NCBI RefSeq assembly: GCF_003958645.1
Contig: NZ_RXLO01000015.1
Coordinates: 1-64,000, forward strand
Direction of reading: 5' to 3'
Source: Chitinophaga rhizosphaerae
GTDB lineage: Bacteria; Bacteroidota; Bacteroidia; Chitinophagales; Chitinophagaceae
DNA length: 64,000 bases
The notes beneath the pieces were generated by a model that did no database searches, had not been told where the DNA came from, and was given only the letters and a program-made list of their open reading frames with translations. The position numbers and the translations under genes are program-made. Below are positions 44,475 to 53,286 of this stretch, one piece after another (the stretch's first letter is position 1; every line of letters begins with the position of its first letter).

Positions 44475-45965
44475 ATGCAAAAGAAAATCGCGATCATCGG
44501 CTCCGGCATTTCGGGTTTGTCTGCCGCGGCATATGCGGCGAAAGCCGGGCATGAAGTGCATGTGTTCGAGAAGAACGGCTCCCCCGGCGGCCGGGCCCGG
44601 CAACTGGCTGCGGCGGGTTATACTTTCGATATGGGCCCCAGCTGGTATTGGATGCCCGATGTCATAGAGCGATTTTTCCGCGATTTCGGCAGCACCGCGT
44701 CCGATTATTATGAACTGGTGCCACTCGACCCCCAGTTCGAAATCATCTTTTCCGACGGCAACCTTGCCGTTCCCCGGGAATATGGGCAATTGCGCAGTCT
44801 GTTCGAAAGTTTGGAACCGGGGGCCGGCCGGCAACTGGACGCTTTTATGAAATCCGCACGGTTCAAATACGAAGTCGGGATGCGGGAATTTGTGCAGAAA
44901 CCCTGCCATTCCTGGCTGGAATTCGTATCCCCCAGGATCGCCGTCTCCTCCTTCAAACTTGATCTTTTGTCCGGTTTTCGCAAATACGTGGACCGATATT
45001 TCAAAAATTCCCGCCTGGCTGCGCTGATGGAATTTCCGGTGATCTTCCTCGGCGCCCCGCCCTCGGAAATTCCGGCCATGTACAGCCTGATGAATTACGG
45101 CGGGCTTGTTTTAGGGACCTGGTACCCCATGGGAGGATTTTACCAATTGGTTTTAGCGATGAAGTCGATCGCGGAAAAAGAGGGTGCCAGGTTTTACTTT
45201 AACAGTCCGGTAGAGCGGATTGTCGCTGAAAATGGCCGGGTAACATCGATTATCGCCAATGGTCAACAACTGGCGTTCGACGCCGTCATCGCATCGTCCG
45301 ACTATCACCATACCGAAACCCTCCTCGATACGGCGTTCCGGAATTACGATGAAGCATATTGGCGCTCGCGCACTTTCGCCCCTTCTTCGCTCATCTATTA
45401 CCTCGGGTTCAACCAGCGACTGCCGCGTTTGCAGCACCATAACCTGTTTTTCGAACACCCGCTCGATGGCCACATCGATGACATCTACAAAAACAAACGT
45501 TGGCCGCAGCAACCCTTGTTCTATGCCTGCTGCCCTTCCAAAACCGATCCTGCGGTAGCGCCGGCGGGCCATGAAAACCTGTTCCTGCTCATGCCGCTGG
45601 CAACAGGGCTGCATGACGAAGAGGCGATTCGGGAACGATATCTCGACGAAATGCTCCACCGTTTGGAAAAACATACCGGCATGAAAAAGCTGCGCGATAA
45701 AATCGACTTTACAAGGAGTTATTGTGTGCGTGATTTCATACAGGATTACAACGCCTACCAGGGCAATGCCTACGGACTTGCCAACACGCTGGCGCAGACG
45801 GCGGTCGGCAAGCCGGCCCTTCGAAACCGGAAGCTGTGCAACCTGTTCTATGCCGGGCAGTTGACGGTTCCGGGGCCGGGAGTGCCGCCATCGGTCATTT
45901 CCGGAAAGATCGCCGCCAATGAGATCAATCAACTAAAATCCGTCCGTTATGAAAGCGCTTTTTGA
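44475..45965 (+). CDS. crtI: Phytoene desaturase-type FAD protein (CrtI)
   Basis: This 496-residue protein is an FAD-dependent carotenoid desaturase. The dinucleotide motif AIIGSGISGLSAAAYAAK is at the N-terminus, followed by EVHVFEKNGSPGGRA, and the C-terminal carotenoid-desaturase signature GQLTVPGPGVPPSVISGKIAANE is present. CrtI converts phytoene to lycopene at the membrane. It is followed by CrtB (17-base overlap), CrtZ and a lycopene cyclase, and preceded by the MarR regulator. The gene symbol is given on family and context. Confidence 0.92.
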   Translation: MQKKIAIIGSGISGLSAAAYAAKAGHEVHVFEKNGSPGGRARQLAAAGYTFDMGPSWYWMPDVIERFFRDFGSTASDYYELVPLDPQFEIIFSDGNLAVPREYGQLRSLFESLEPGAGRQLDAFMKSARFKYEVGMREFVQKPCHSWLEFVSPRIAVSSFKLDLLSGFRKYVDRYFKNSRLAALMEFPVIFLGAPPSEIPAMYSLMNYGGLVLGTWYPMGGFYQLVLAMKSIAEKEGARFYFNSPVERIVAENGRVTSIIANGQQLAFDAVIASSDYHHTETLLDTAFRNYDEAYWRSRTFAPSSLIYYLGFNQRLPRLQHHNLFFEHPLDGHIDDIYKNKRWPQQPLFYACCPSKTDPAVAPAGHENLFLLMPLATGLHDEEAIRERYLDEMLHRLEKHTGMKKLRDKIDFTRSYCVRDFIQDYNAYQGNAYGLANTLAQTAVGKPALRNRKLCNLFYAGQLTVPGPGVPPSVISGKIAANEINQLKSVRYESAF

Positions 45966-46785
45966 AGAGCTGTCGATGCAGGTCAGCAGGGCCGTCACCA
46001 GGAAGTACAGTACGAGTTTTTCCATCGGCATCCTTGCGCTCGCGCCATCGATCCGCCCCGCCATATATGCGATTTACGGCTACGTGCGGTTGGCAGACGA
46101 GATCGTGGACAGTTTCCACGCGCATGACAAACACAGGTTATTGGAACGGTTATCGGTCGAAACCTGGCAGGCGCTGGACGAGGGGATTTCCCTGAACCCC
46201 ATCCTGCAATCGTTCCAGGACGCCGTTAACCGGTACGGCATCCAGCGGGAACTGATTTCCCGGTTTCTGGACAGCATGCGGATGGACCTGTCGCCCGTTG
46301 AATACGACGACGATAAATACCGGGAATATATCCTGGGCTCTGCGGAAGTAGTGGGCCTGATGTGCCTGCATGTGTTTGTGGAAGGCGATCCGGAGGCTTA
46401 TGCAAAGCTGCGGCCTTATGCCATGAAACTGGGATCGGCGTTCCAGAAAGTGAATTTCCTGCGCGACCTTAAAGACGATTACCGCATACTCGGCCGTACG
46501 TATTTCCCGGGTGTGGACCTGCGCATATTCGATACCGATACCAAAACTTCCATAGAAAGGGAAATCGCGGAGGATTTTGCTGCGGCGCTCTGCGGAATCA
46601 GGAAACTGCCGGTCACGTCGCGGTTCGGCGTGTACCTTGCTTACAAATATTACCTTTCACTTTTTGAAAAGATCAGGCATATGCCTGCGCAAAAGATACT
46701 GCAGGAAAGGGTACGAATTCCGAACGGCCGTAAATTATCATTGATGATGAGCAGTTACCTGCAATATAAAATGGCGATTTTGTAA
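45949..46785 (+). CDS. crtB: Phytoene synthase (CrtB)
   Basis: The 278-residue protein has both aspartate-rich motifs of phytoene/squalene synthases: DEIVD at residues 50-54 and DLKDDYRILGRTYFP further on (after FQKVNFLRD). It condenses two geranylgeranyl diphosphates to phytoene. It overlaps CrtI and its stop and the CrtZ start share TAATG, so expression is tightly coupled. Confidence 0.93.
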   Translation: MKALFEELSMQVSRAVTRKYSTSFSIGILALAPSIRPAIYAIYGYVRLADEIVDSFHAHDKHRLLERLSVETWQALDEGISLNPILQSFQDAVNRYGIQRELISRFLDSMRMDLSPVEYDDDKYREYILGSAEVVGLMCLHVFVEGDPEAYAKLRPYAMKLGSAFQKVNFLRDLKDDYRILGRTYFPGVDLRIFDTDTKTSIEREIAEDFAAALCGIRKLPVTSRFGVYLAYKYYLSLFEKIRHMPAQKILQERVRIPNGRKLSLMMSSYLQYKMAIL

Positions 46786-47237
46786 TGAACGCGCTCATCG
46801 TCATATCAACGTTCCTGCTGATGGAAGGCGCTACCTGGGCCATTCACAAATACGTGATGCACGGCTGGCTGTGGAAATTGCACCGCGATCATCACGATCA
46901 TTCACACGAAGGGCAGCTGGAACGGAACGATTTGTTCTTCTTTATCTTCGCCCTGCCAACGATCGCGCTGCTGTATTTTGGCGTGGAGCAGGGGTTCAGC
47001 GGTCTGTTTTATATTGGTCTTGGTATTTTTTTCTACGGGATGTCCTATTTTTTTGTTCATGATATCTTCATACACCAGCGCATCCGCTGGATGCGGAATA
47101 CGAAAAACCCCTATTTCCGGGCGATCCGAAGGGCGCACAAACAGCACCACAAGCATACCGGAAAAGAGGATGGCGAGTGTTTCGGGTTTCTCTGGGTGCC
47201 ATGGAAGTATTTCAGGATGTATTTTAACAAGCTTTGA
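46785..47237 (+). CDS. crtZ: Beta-carotene hydroxylase (CrtZ-type, fatty acid hydroxylase superfamily)
   Basis: This 150-residue membrane protein has four hydrophobic segments and the histidine clusters of the diiron hydroxylases: HKYVMH at 21-26, HRDHH at 33-37, HDIFIH and HKQHHKHTG. CrtZ hydroxylates both rings of beta-carotene to give zeaxanthin. It starts inside the CrtB stop codon. The size fits short bacterial CrtZ proteins. Confidence 0.92.
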   Translation: MNALIVISTFLLMEGATWAIHKYVMHGWLWKLHRDHHDHSHEGQLERNDLFFFIFALPTIALLYFGVEQGFSGLFYIGLGIFFYGMSYFFVHDIFIHQRIRWMRNTKNPYFRAIRRAHKQHHKHTGKEDGECFGFLWVPWKYFRMYFNKL

Positions 47238-47242
47238 AAAGT

Positions 47243-47932
47243 ATGCCGTTACAGTACACATACCTGCTCCTTGATTTTTTGACGGTCATTATCTGTTTCA
47301 TCTTTTCTTTCGACAGGAGGATCCGGTTCGATCGCCACTTTGGCGCATTTTTGAAGGCTGTGGTATTGGTATCAATTCCGTTCCTGGGATGGGACGTGCT
47401 GTTTACCCGCATGGGCGTATGGTGGTTTAACGATGTGTATACGGTGGGCCTGCGTTTCGCGGGTTTGCCGTTGGAAGAGTGGCTTTTTTTCATTTGTATC
47501 CCGTTCGCCTGCGTGTTTACCTGGTATTGCCTGGACAAGTTCTTCGATCTTGCATGGACAAATGCGCTAAACAACATCATCGTGTTCGTGGCCATAACGG
47601 TTTGCCTGCTGGCTGCCCTGCTGGAACCGGGGCGCTGGTATACACTGGTGACCGCAGTGGCTACGGCACTTGTACTGCTGTACATGCATTTTGTCGCCAA
47701 GTGGCCGCAGATCGGGCAGGTGACGATGGTGTACCTCTTGTTGATGCCGGGATTTTTCGCCGTTAACGGTGTGTTGACAGGTACAGGCCTGGCGAATCCC
47801 GTGGTGAATTATGATCCGGAAGAGATGTTGAACATCAGGGTACGGACCATTCCGGTGGAAGATTTTGTATACGGGTATGCCCAGTTTTTGCTGAACGTGT
47901 ATTTTTTTGAAAAATTTAAAATTAAATCATGA
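47243..47932 (+). CDS. Lycopene cyclase, CrtYcd/CarR-type
   Basis: ATG at 47243 gives 229 residues and about six or seven membrane helices. The protein is a fusion of two lycopene-cyclase domains, each with the family motif: LPLEEWLFFICIPFACVF in the first half and IPVEDFVYGYAQFLLNVYFFE in the second. It would cyclise lycopene to beta-carotene, the step between CrtI and CrtZ, so the operon order does not follow the pathway. A TTG at 47234 is also in frame but overlaps the CrtZ stop. Confidence 0.88.
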   Translation: MPLQYTYLLLDFLTVIICFIFSFDRRIRFDRHFGAFLKAVVLVSIPFLGWDVLFTRMGVWWFNDVYTVGLRFAGLPLEEWLFFICIPFACVFTWYCLDKFFDLAWTNALNNIIVFVAITVCLLAALLEPGRWYTLVTAVATALVLLYMHFVAKWPQIGQVTMVYLLLMPGFFAVNGVLTGTGLANPVVNYDPEEMLNIRVRTIPVEDFVYGYAQFLLNVYFFEKFKIKS

Positions 47933-48036
47933 AGTAGGATATTTCCATATTCTGGTTCGCACTCGGCATGACGGGCGGATTTCTGCTATTATAGTTCCCG
48001 CCAGCGGTTATCTTTGCAGCGGTTAGATAACTCAAT

Positions 48037-50502
48037 ATGAACTACCGCGCAATCCTTATTTCGATTTTCCTGTTGGCCGCTCAGGTCACATTCGGGCAAA
48101 AAGCCTCCATTACCGGCACCGTCAACGACAAATCCGTTAACCTGCCACTGGAATACGCCAGCGTTTCCCTGTTCAGGAACAGTGATTCTTCCCTCGTTGC
48201 CGGAAGCCTCACAGACGCGAAAGGGATTTTCCTGATCGAGAAACTGGCCCCGGGCAATTATTTTCTCCGGATACTGTTTATGGGATACACCACCCGTTTC
48301 GTGGGCAACGTCAGCGTAGCGGCAGGCCAGCGGGTAGACCTGGGCGTTCAGTTGCTGGACCCCGGCAGCGCTATGCTCAACCAGGTGAACATAACGGGCG
48401 CGCAGCAGAACGCCATCAACCGGATCGATAAGCAGGTATACCGCGCCGGGCAGTTCGAAGCCGCGAAAGGCGGCAACGCCATGGACGTGATGAAGAACCT
48501 CCCTTCCGTTTCGATGGACGGTGAAGGCGGCATCAGTGTACGCGGTTCATCGAACTTTTTGGTGCTCATCAACGGGAAGCCGGTGGTGACAGACGCCCGG
48601 ACCGTGCTGAGCCAGCTTCCGGCCAATGCCATCGAGCACATCGAACTGGTTACCGCGCCATCGGCAAAATACGACCCGGACGGAAAAGGCGGCATCATCA
48701 ATATCACGACGAAAAAGGGCGCTACCGACGGGGTGTCCATGGCGGCGAACGTCATGGGCGGATTGCCCAGTACCGGCGATCATGGCAATAAGAAAAAGCC
48801 GAAGCGTTTCGGCGGGGATGTGACCGTCAATCTCAAAAAAGGGAAATGGGACGTGTCCGCAGGCGGGAACTACACCAGGAACGATAATGCAGGTTACCGG
48901 GAAGGGGATGTCTTCACCAAAAATAGTGCAACCGATATCCTTACCCGGTTCCCATCGAGCGGAGAACGGAGCTTCGACAAATACAACTACGCAGGCCGTG
49001 CATCCGCCGCTTTTTCGCCGGATTCGGCCAACACCGTTGCTGCCGGCGTCTTCGTCGGGAAACGATACCAGGCGCGCTTGGCGGATATCCTGTACCATAA
49101 TTCCGCGTCCCGTATCAGCAATGGAGAACTGATGCGGGAAACCACTTATTTCAACTCGAATCTTCAGACCCGGTACGGGAATTTTTTCCTGGGTAATATA
49201 GATTATACGCATACGTTCCGGAACAAGTCTACCCTTTCGGCTTCCGCATTATTCGAGAACGCCCGGCTCTACGGCAATACCCGCAATAAAAACCTGGAGT
49301 ATCCCGAAACTGGCAAGGCGTTGCAGGAAGTGTTTAATCCTTATGAAAACCCCATCAAAGGGTACCGCCTCAAACTCGATCATGCTATCCCTCTCGGAAA
49401 GGGTAAGCTCGAAAGCGGTTATCAGTTCCGGCACGACACGCAGGAAGGAACGTTCGGTTATTTCGTGACGCCCGCTACTTCACAGCCGGATGCCGATCGA
49501 TTCCGCGGCTCCGCTTCCGCCGCCAACCGGATCCATTCGGTATACACGCAGTATTCGGGAAAACAGGGAAAGCTGGAATACCAGGGCGGACTGCGATATG
49601 AAAATGCAGGCAGAACGGTCAGGCTGTCTTATGACCCCGAGCCCCACCGGCTCGATCTGTCGAACCTCTTTCCTTCGGCCAGCCTGTTATATGCCACCGG
49701 TAAGGATGGGAAGATTAAGGCCGGGTACAGTAAGCGGATCCAGCGGACGAACAACTACGAACTGAACCCGATCCCCGAGCGGGAGCATTCCGAAACGCTG
49801 GAGCAGGGGGATCCCAACCTGTTGCCCTCGTTTATCGATCTTGTGGAACTGGGAATGGTCCAAAATTTCAGGAAAGGCTCGTTATTCGGAACGCTGTATT
49901 ACCAGCATATTAAAAATCCCATCCAGCGGGTTAACAGCGTTTATGCCGATACCATCCTGAACCGTGTATTCACCAATGCTGAAGCGGCCAGGGTGTTCGG
50001 GCTGGAAGCGGGTGCGAACCTGGAGCCGGTAAAATGGTGGAGCCTGTACGTCGGCGGGAATGTGTATAACTACCGGATCAAAGGCGATCTTACGATCCTG
50101 GGCGTCACCTCCTCCGTCAACAACAAAAACTGGGTATATTCCATCAATACGAACTCCAATTTCAAACTGGGCGATGGATGGAGCATGCAGGCCAATGTCA
50201 ATTACCTGTCTGTCAGGCCCACGGCGCAAGGGGAGGATTCGCGCTTCCTGGTGCCCAATGCGTCGCTGAAGAAAAGTTTCCTCAACGGGCGTTTTTCCGC
50301 TACGCTGCAATGGCAGAATATCGACCTGGGCATGCACCAGACACAGCGCCAGCGCATCACTACAAGCGGCCGGGATTTTTACACGACCACGAATTACGTT
50401 TACGAAACGGACGTATTTCTCATTCACCTCGGTTATAACCTCAACCGGTTGAGCGGCAAATCCAAATTGCCGGCCAGTGAGATCGGGGATAAGGAATTCT
50501 AG
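48037..50502 (+). CDS. TonB-dependent receptor, outer-membrane beta-barrel family
   Basis: The 821-residue protein has a signal peptide (to about 20, TFGQ), a carboxypeptidase-regulatory-like domain (about 22-105), a plug (about 115-230; VRGSSNFLVLINGKPV, LPANAIEHIELVTAPSAKYDPDG) and a barrel of the OMP_b-brl_3 type. Unlike SusC it has no SusD partner. A TATCTTTG -7 box lies at 48009-48016, 21 bases before the ATG. Ligand unknown; it has its own promoter although it follows the carotenoid operon by about 100 bases. Confidence 0.9.
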   Translation: MNYRAILISIFLLAAQVTFGQKASITGTVNDKSVNLPLEYASVSLFRNSDSSLVAGSLTDAKGIFLIEKLAPGNYFLRILFMGYTTRFVGNVSVAAGQRVDLGVQLLDPGSAMLNQVNITGAQQNAINRIDKQVYRAGQFEAAKGGNAMDVMKNLPSVSMDGEGGISVRGSSNFLVLINGKPVVTDARTVLSQLPANAIEHIELVTAPSAKYDPDGKGGIINITTKKGATDGVSMAANVMGGLPSTGDHGNKKKPKRFGGDVTVNLKKGKWDVSAGGNYTRNDNAGYREGDVFTKNSATDILTRFPSSGERSFDKYNYAGRASAAFSPDSANTVAAGVFVGKRYQARLADILYHNSASRISNGELMRETTYFNSNLQTRYGNFFLGNIDYTHTFRNKSTLSASALFENARLYGNTRNKNLEYPETGKALQEVFNPYENPIKGYRLKLDHAIPLGKGKLESGYQFRHDTQEGTFGYFVTPATSQPDADRFRGSASAANRIHSVYTQYSGKQGKLEYQGGLRYENAGRTVRLSYDPEPHRLDLSNLFPSASLLYATGKDGKIKAGYSKRIQRTNNYELNPIPEREHSETLEQGDPNLLPSFIDLVELGMVQNFRKGSLFGTLYYQHIKNPIQRVNSVYADTILNRVFTNAEAARVFGLEAGANLEPVKWWSLYVGGNVYNYRIKGDLTILGVTSSVNNKNWVYSINTNSNFKLGDGWSMQANVNYLSVRPTAQGEDSRFLVPNASLKKSFLNGRFSATLQWQNIDLGMHQTQRQRITTSGRDFYTTTNYVYETDVFLIHLGYNLNRLSGKSKLPASEIGDKEF

Positions 50503-50536
50503 CATACCTGTCCCGGCGATTGATATGTTTTCGTCG

Positions 50537-50935
50537 TTACGCCAGGTTTAACTGCCAGGTAACCCCGAACCGGTCGCCGACCCAGCCAAACTGCCGGCTG
50601 AAACCGTAATTGTTCAGCGGCATGTACACCGACCCGTTTTCGGAGAGCTTTGCGAAAAGGGTGGCCTGCTCGTTTTCATCTTTACAATCGACCCAGATGG
50701 AAATGGCGGGCGTAAAGGTCCAGTTGTGCCTGACGAAACTGTCGCTGCAGCGGAAGGCCTTCCCGTTAAGCTCGAACGTTGCGATCATGACAGACCCTTC
50801 TTTCCCCGGCCCTTCTTTCCCGTATCGGTGGATGTCGATAACCTTCGAATCGGCAAACAGGCTGATGTAGAAGTTCATCGCGGCTTCGGCGTTGTTTTCC
50901 TGGAAAGTCAGGAACGTGGATAATTGCGTTTTCAT
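50537..50935 (-). CDS. VOC-family protein, PhnB/3-dmu-9-like
   Basis: This 132-residue protein has the two beta-alpha-beta-beta-beta units of the vicinal-oxygen-chelate fold in the PhnB-like form: LTFQENNAEAAMNFYISLFADSKVIDIHRYG near the N-terminus, and FTPAISIWVDCKDENEQATLFAKLSENG with FGWVGDRFGVTWQLN at the end. Such proteins are small-molecule binding or methyltransferase-like enzymes of unclear function. It stands alone and is convergent with the TonB receptor gene. Confidence 0.88.
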   Translation of the reverse strand: MKTQLSTFLTFQENNAEAAMNFYISLFADSKVIDIHRYGKEGPGKEGSVMIATFELNGKAFRCSDSFVRHNWTFTPAISIWVDCKDENEQATLFAKLSENGSVYMPLNNYGFSRQFGWVGDRFGVTWQLNLA

Positions 50936-51142
50936 AGTGATGGCATTTGGATGTTGAACATGGTTCCGTGGAAGGATGGTGGCTGGATACAGCCGTTTAT
51001 CCCAAATTAAAAATAACGATTTTCAGCACGTCTCGCGCAACAGCATTTTATTTAATGACGACCCGGAAATGAAAAACGATCGCGATCGCAGGACACCGGA
51101 ACCGTGATTTCCCCGGAAGAAAAAGACGGCGCATTTTCGCCT

Positions 51143-51150
51143 TACCTTTG
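51143..51150 (+). promoter_or_regulatory. -7 box that decides the start of the GNAT gene
   Basis: TACCTTTG matches the TAnnTTTG -7 consensus. The transcript would start around 51157, so the protein begins at ATG 51167 rather than at the upstream end of the open frame (51104). No good -33 box is visible. Confidence 0.45.
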
Positions 51151-51166
51151 CATAAAACACCACACC

Positions 51167-51700
51167 ATGGCTCCCATATCCCACGAAACCATGACTGTAA
51201 CGCAAGCCCCGCTGCTGGCGCAGATCGACCGGTCGGAGGTCATAGACCTGCTGTACGAGATGCAAAACGGGGAATTGACGGCCAAAGAAGCCCACATCGA
51301 CTGTGCCTCCTGGGACGCGGACGCACTCCGCGAACTACAGGAGCGGTACATCGCAACACTGGCGGCAGGCGGATTCGCTACCGGCGCCTTCAGCAACGGT
51401 GTGCTGGTGGGGTTCGGCGTGCTGGGGCACGCGTGGATCGGGGAGAACGGCAACCAGCTGGCGGTAGAGCTGCTATATGTTTCGCGGGACTTCCGGCGAC
51501 GGGGGATCGGTACACAGATACTCGACCGCCTGGCCGGCGAAGCGCGGAAGCGGGGCGCTGTGTATTTGTATGTCTCTTCCACCGAAACCCGCTCCGCCGT
51601 TTCCTTTTACCGGCATAACGGGAGCGCCCTTGCCGCAACGCCGGATGAGGCCCTTTTCAGCAGGGAACCGAAAGATATTCATATGATCATCCGGCTGTGA
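51167..51700 (+). CDS. GNAT-family N-acetyltransferase
   Basis: From ATG 51167 the protein has 177 residues; ATG 51191 is a second possibility. Acetyl-CoA binding is shown by VELLYVSRDFRRRGIGTQILDRL (the R/Q-x-x-G-x-G/A motif as RRRGIG), and the C-terminal YLYVSSTETRSAVSFYRHNGSAL is the usual GNAT strand and end. It would acetylate a small amine or a protein N-terminus. Substrate unknown. Confidence 0.88.
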   Translation: MAPISHETMTVTQAPLLAQIDRSEVIDLLYEMQNGELTAKEAHIDCASWDADALRELQERYIATLAAGGFATGAFSNGVLVGFGVLGHAWIGENGNQLAVELLYVSRDFRRRGIGTQILDRLAGEARKRGAVYLYVSSTETRSAVSFYRHNGSALAATPDEALFSREPKDIHMIIRL

Positions 51701-51771
51701 GGCTATTGAGCGGATACTTTCCTTTCTCGGAAAAACGAAGCAGTTCCCCATTATGAGTTATAAGAAAACCA

Positions 51772-52056
51772 ATGGCCCCCATTCCTCCAACACAACTTGC
51801 GATGATCATCGTTGGTGGAGTAGTACTGCTGACCGGATTTGCATACGCAGTGATGGTGCAATTCGACATCCCCGTGAGTAAATACCTGAACGATAGCCTA
51901 AAAGCGCGCCTCGACCGTGTAATCGGGGTGGATGATAAAAAGGATGGGATCAGCGACCGGTATGGAGATTGCTCCCGGTTATTGTATGTTCCCGCCTACC
52001 GGCAAACCGCTGGGTACGGAAGCAGGAATTTTCTTGTCGTAATTGGGATCGTTTAA
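51772..52056 (+). CDS. Possible small membrane protein
   Basis: The 94-codon frame starts with a hydrophobic helix (AMIIVGGVVLLTGFAYAVMVQF, about 10-31) followed by a charged segment with LKARLDRVIGVDDKKDG. The last 78 bases are antisense to the end of the peroxidase gene. The frame has no partner and its last third looks less protein-like, so it may be real only in part, or not at all. Confidence 0.35.
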   Translation: MAPIPPTQLAMIIVGGVVLLTGFAYAVMVQFDIPVSKYLNDSLKARLDRVIGVDDKKDGISDRYGDCSRLLYVPAYRQTAGYGSRNFLVVIGIV

Positions 52057-53178
52057 CGTATTCAGGAATTCCACGATGGTATTGATGTCTTTGAACTCCA
52101 GTCGCACCGCCGCGGCCAGTGGGTCGAGCTGTGAGCGGTCTACATGCGGGTTGCGCAGCGGCTTGCCATGAAGGTCTTCATAGAAAAACAGCACTTCGTT
52201 GAGGGTTTGCAGTTTGCCGCTATGCAGGTAAGGCCGGGTGAACCGCAGGTTGCGGAGTGTGGGGGTGCGGAAGCCATAGCTGCGTTGAATGCCGGAATCG
52301 GATGCTGGTAATTTTTCGTTGTCGGGAGCGCCGAGTACATGGGGCTTAAAGTCGGATAGCATGGGGCCGCTATGACAGCGGGCGCAGCCGGACTGGATAA
52401 AGAGCTGCATGCCTTCCACTTCCCGTTGTGAAAGTGCGGAGCGGTCGCCGCGCATATACTGGTCGAACCGCGAATTCACGGCCGTCAGTGAACGCTGGAA
52501 TGCGCCGAGGGCTTTGGTGATGTGGGTGAGCGCGATCGTATTGCTTTCCGGGAAAGCCGATTTAAAAAGTTTCCGGTATGCTGCGATACCATTCACCCGT
52601 TTCACCACTTCTTCCGCAATCTGTTCTTCACTGAAATCATGTCCGCGCATTTCTTCAAACGTCTTAACCGGCATGGCGGCCTGTTCTTCGAGGCTTTTTG
52701 CGCGGAGGTCCCAGAACATGGGTGCTTCTTCCGGCGTATATTTTCCGTCTGGGCCGATGCCGTTGAACGCTATATTGAGGAGCGATTGTGAATTGCGTTT
52801 GGTAAAGGGGATGTTGTTGTTGTCCCTGAAGCGCCGTTTTTCGCCCAGTCCATTCCCGTTAACACCGATAGACAGGTCGATGCTTTCCGCATAGCCGAAA
52901 TCGGGATGATGGCAGGTGGCGCAGGCTACATCTTTCCCGCCGGACAATACCGGGTCGTAAAACAGCAGCCTCCCCAGTTCCACTTTTTCTGGCGTAGCGG
53001 GATTATCGGCGGGCGAGCGGTAGGAGAGCGGCAGTGCATCGATGGTTCCCAGGCCGGGGAGTTCTTTCTTTTCGGCAACGGTGGATTTGTCCGCCGGTTT
53101 GTCGGGCGAATGGCAGGCGTTGACGGCTACAACGCCGGCGAGGAGCAGCATAATTGCATGAAGGAGGCCTGGGCGCAT
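51979..53178 (-). CDS. Cytochrome c peroxidase / MauG-type diheme lipoprotein
   Basis: The 399-residue lipoprotein has a signal with VNAC (Cys22) and two c-type heme sites, CATCH at 86-90 and CARCH at 265-269. It is a diheme peroxidase of the CCP/MauG family, which reduces hydrogen peroxide or oxidises protein substrates in the periplasm. Conserved FDQYMRGD and GMQLFIQSGCARCHSGPM support the assignment. It is on its own between the GNAT gene and the O-antigen-ligase operon. Confidence 0.91.
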   Translation of the reverse strand: MRPGLLHAIMLLLAGVVAVNACHSPDKPADKSTVAEKKELPGLGTIDALPLSYRSPADNPATPEKVELGRLLFYDPVLSGGKDVACATCHHPDFGYAESIDLSIGVNGNGLGEKRRFRDNNNIPFTKRNSQSLLNIAFNGIGPDGKYTPEEAPMFWDLRAKSLEEQAAMPVKTFEEMRGHDFSEEQIAEEVVKRVNGIAAYRKLFKSAFPESNTIALTHITKALGAFQRSLTAVNSRFDQYMRGDRSALSQREVEGMQLFIQSGCARCHSGPMLSDFKPHVLGAPDNEKLPASDSGIQRSYGFRTPTLRNLRFTRPYLHSGKLQTLNEVLFFYEDLHGKPLRNPHVDRSQLDPLAAAVRLEFKDINTIVEFLNTLNDPNYDKKIPASVPSGLPVGGNIQ

Positions 53179-53286
53179 GGGTTTGCTTATCAGTTTGTGC
53201 CTGTCAAGATAATAAATAACGAGGAAATTATCTTTTATTTTCGGGGAATGGAAAACTGGCAGGCAGTTGGGATAGGCCTGATCGGA

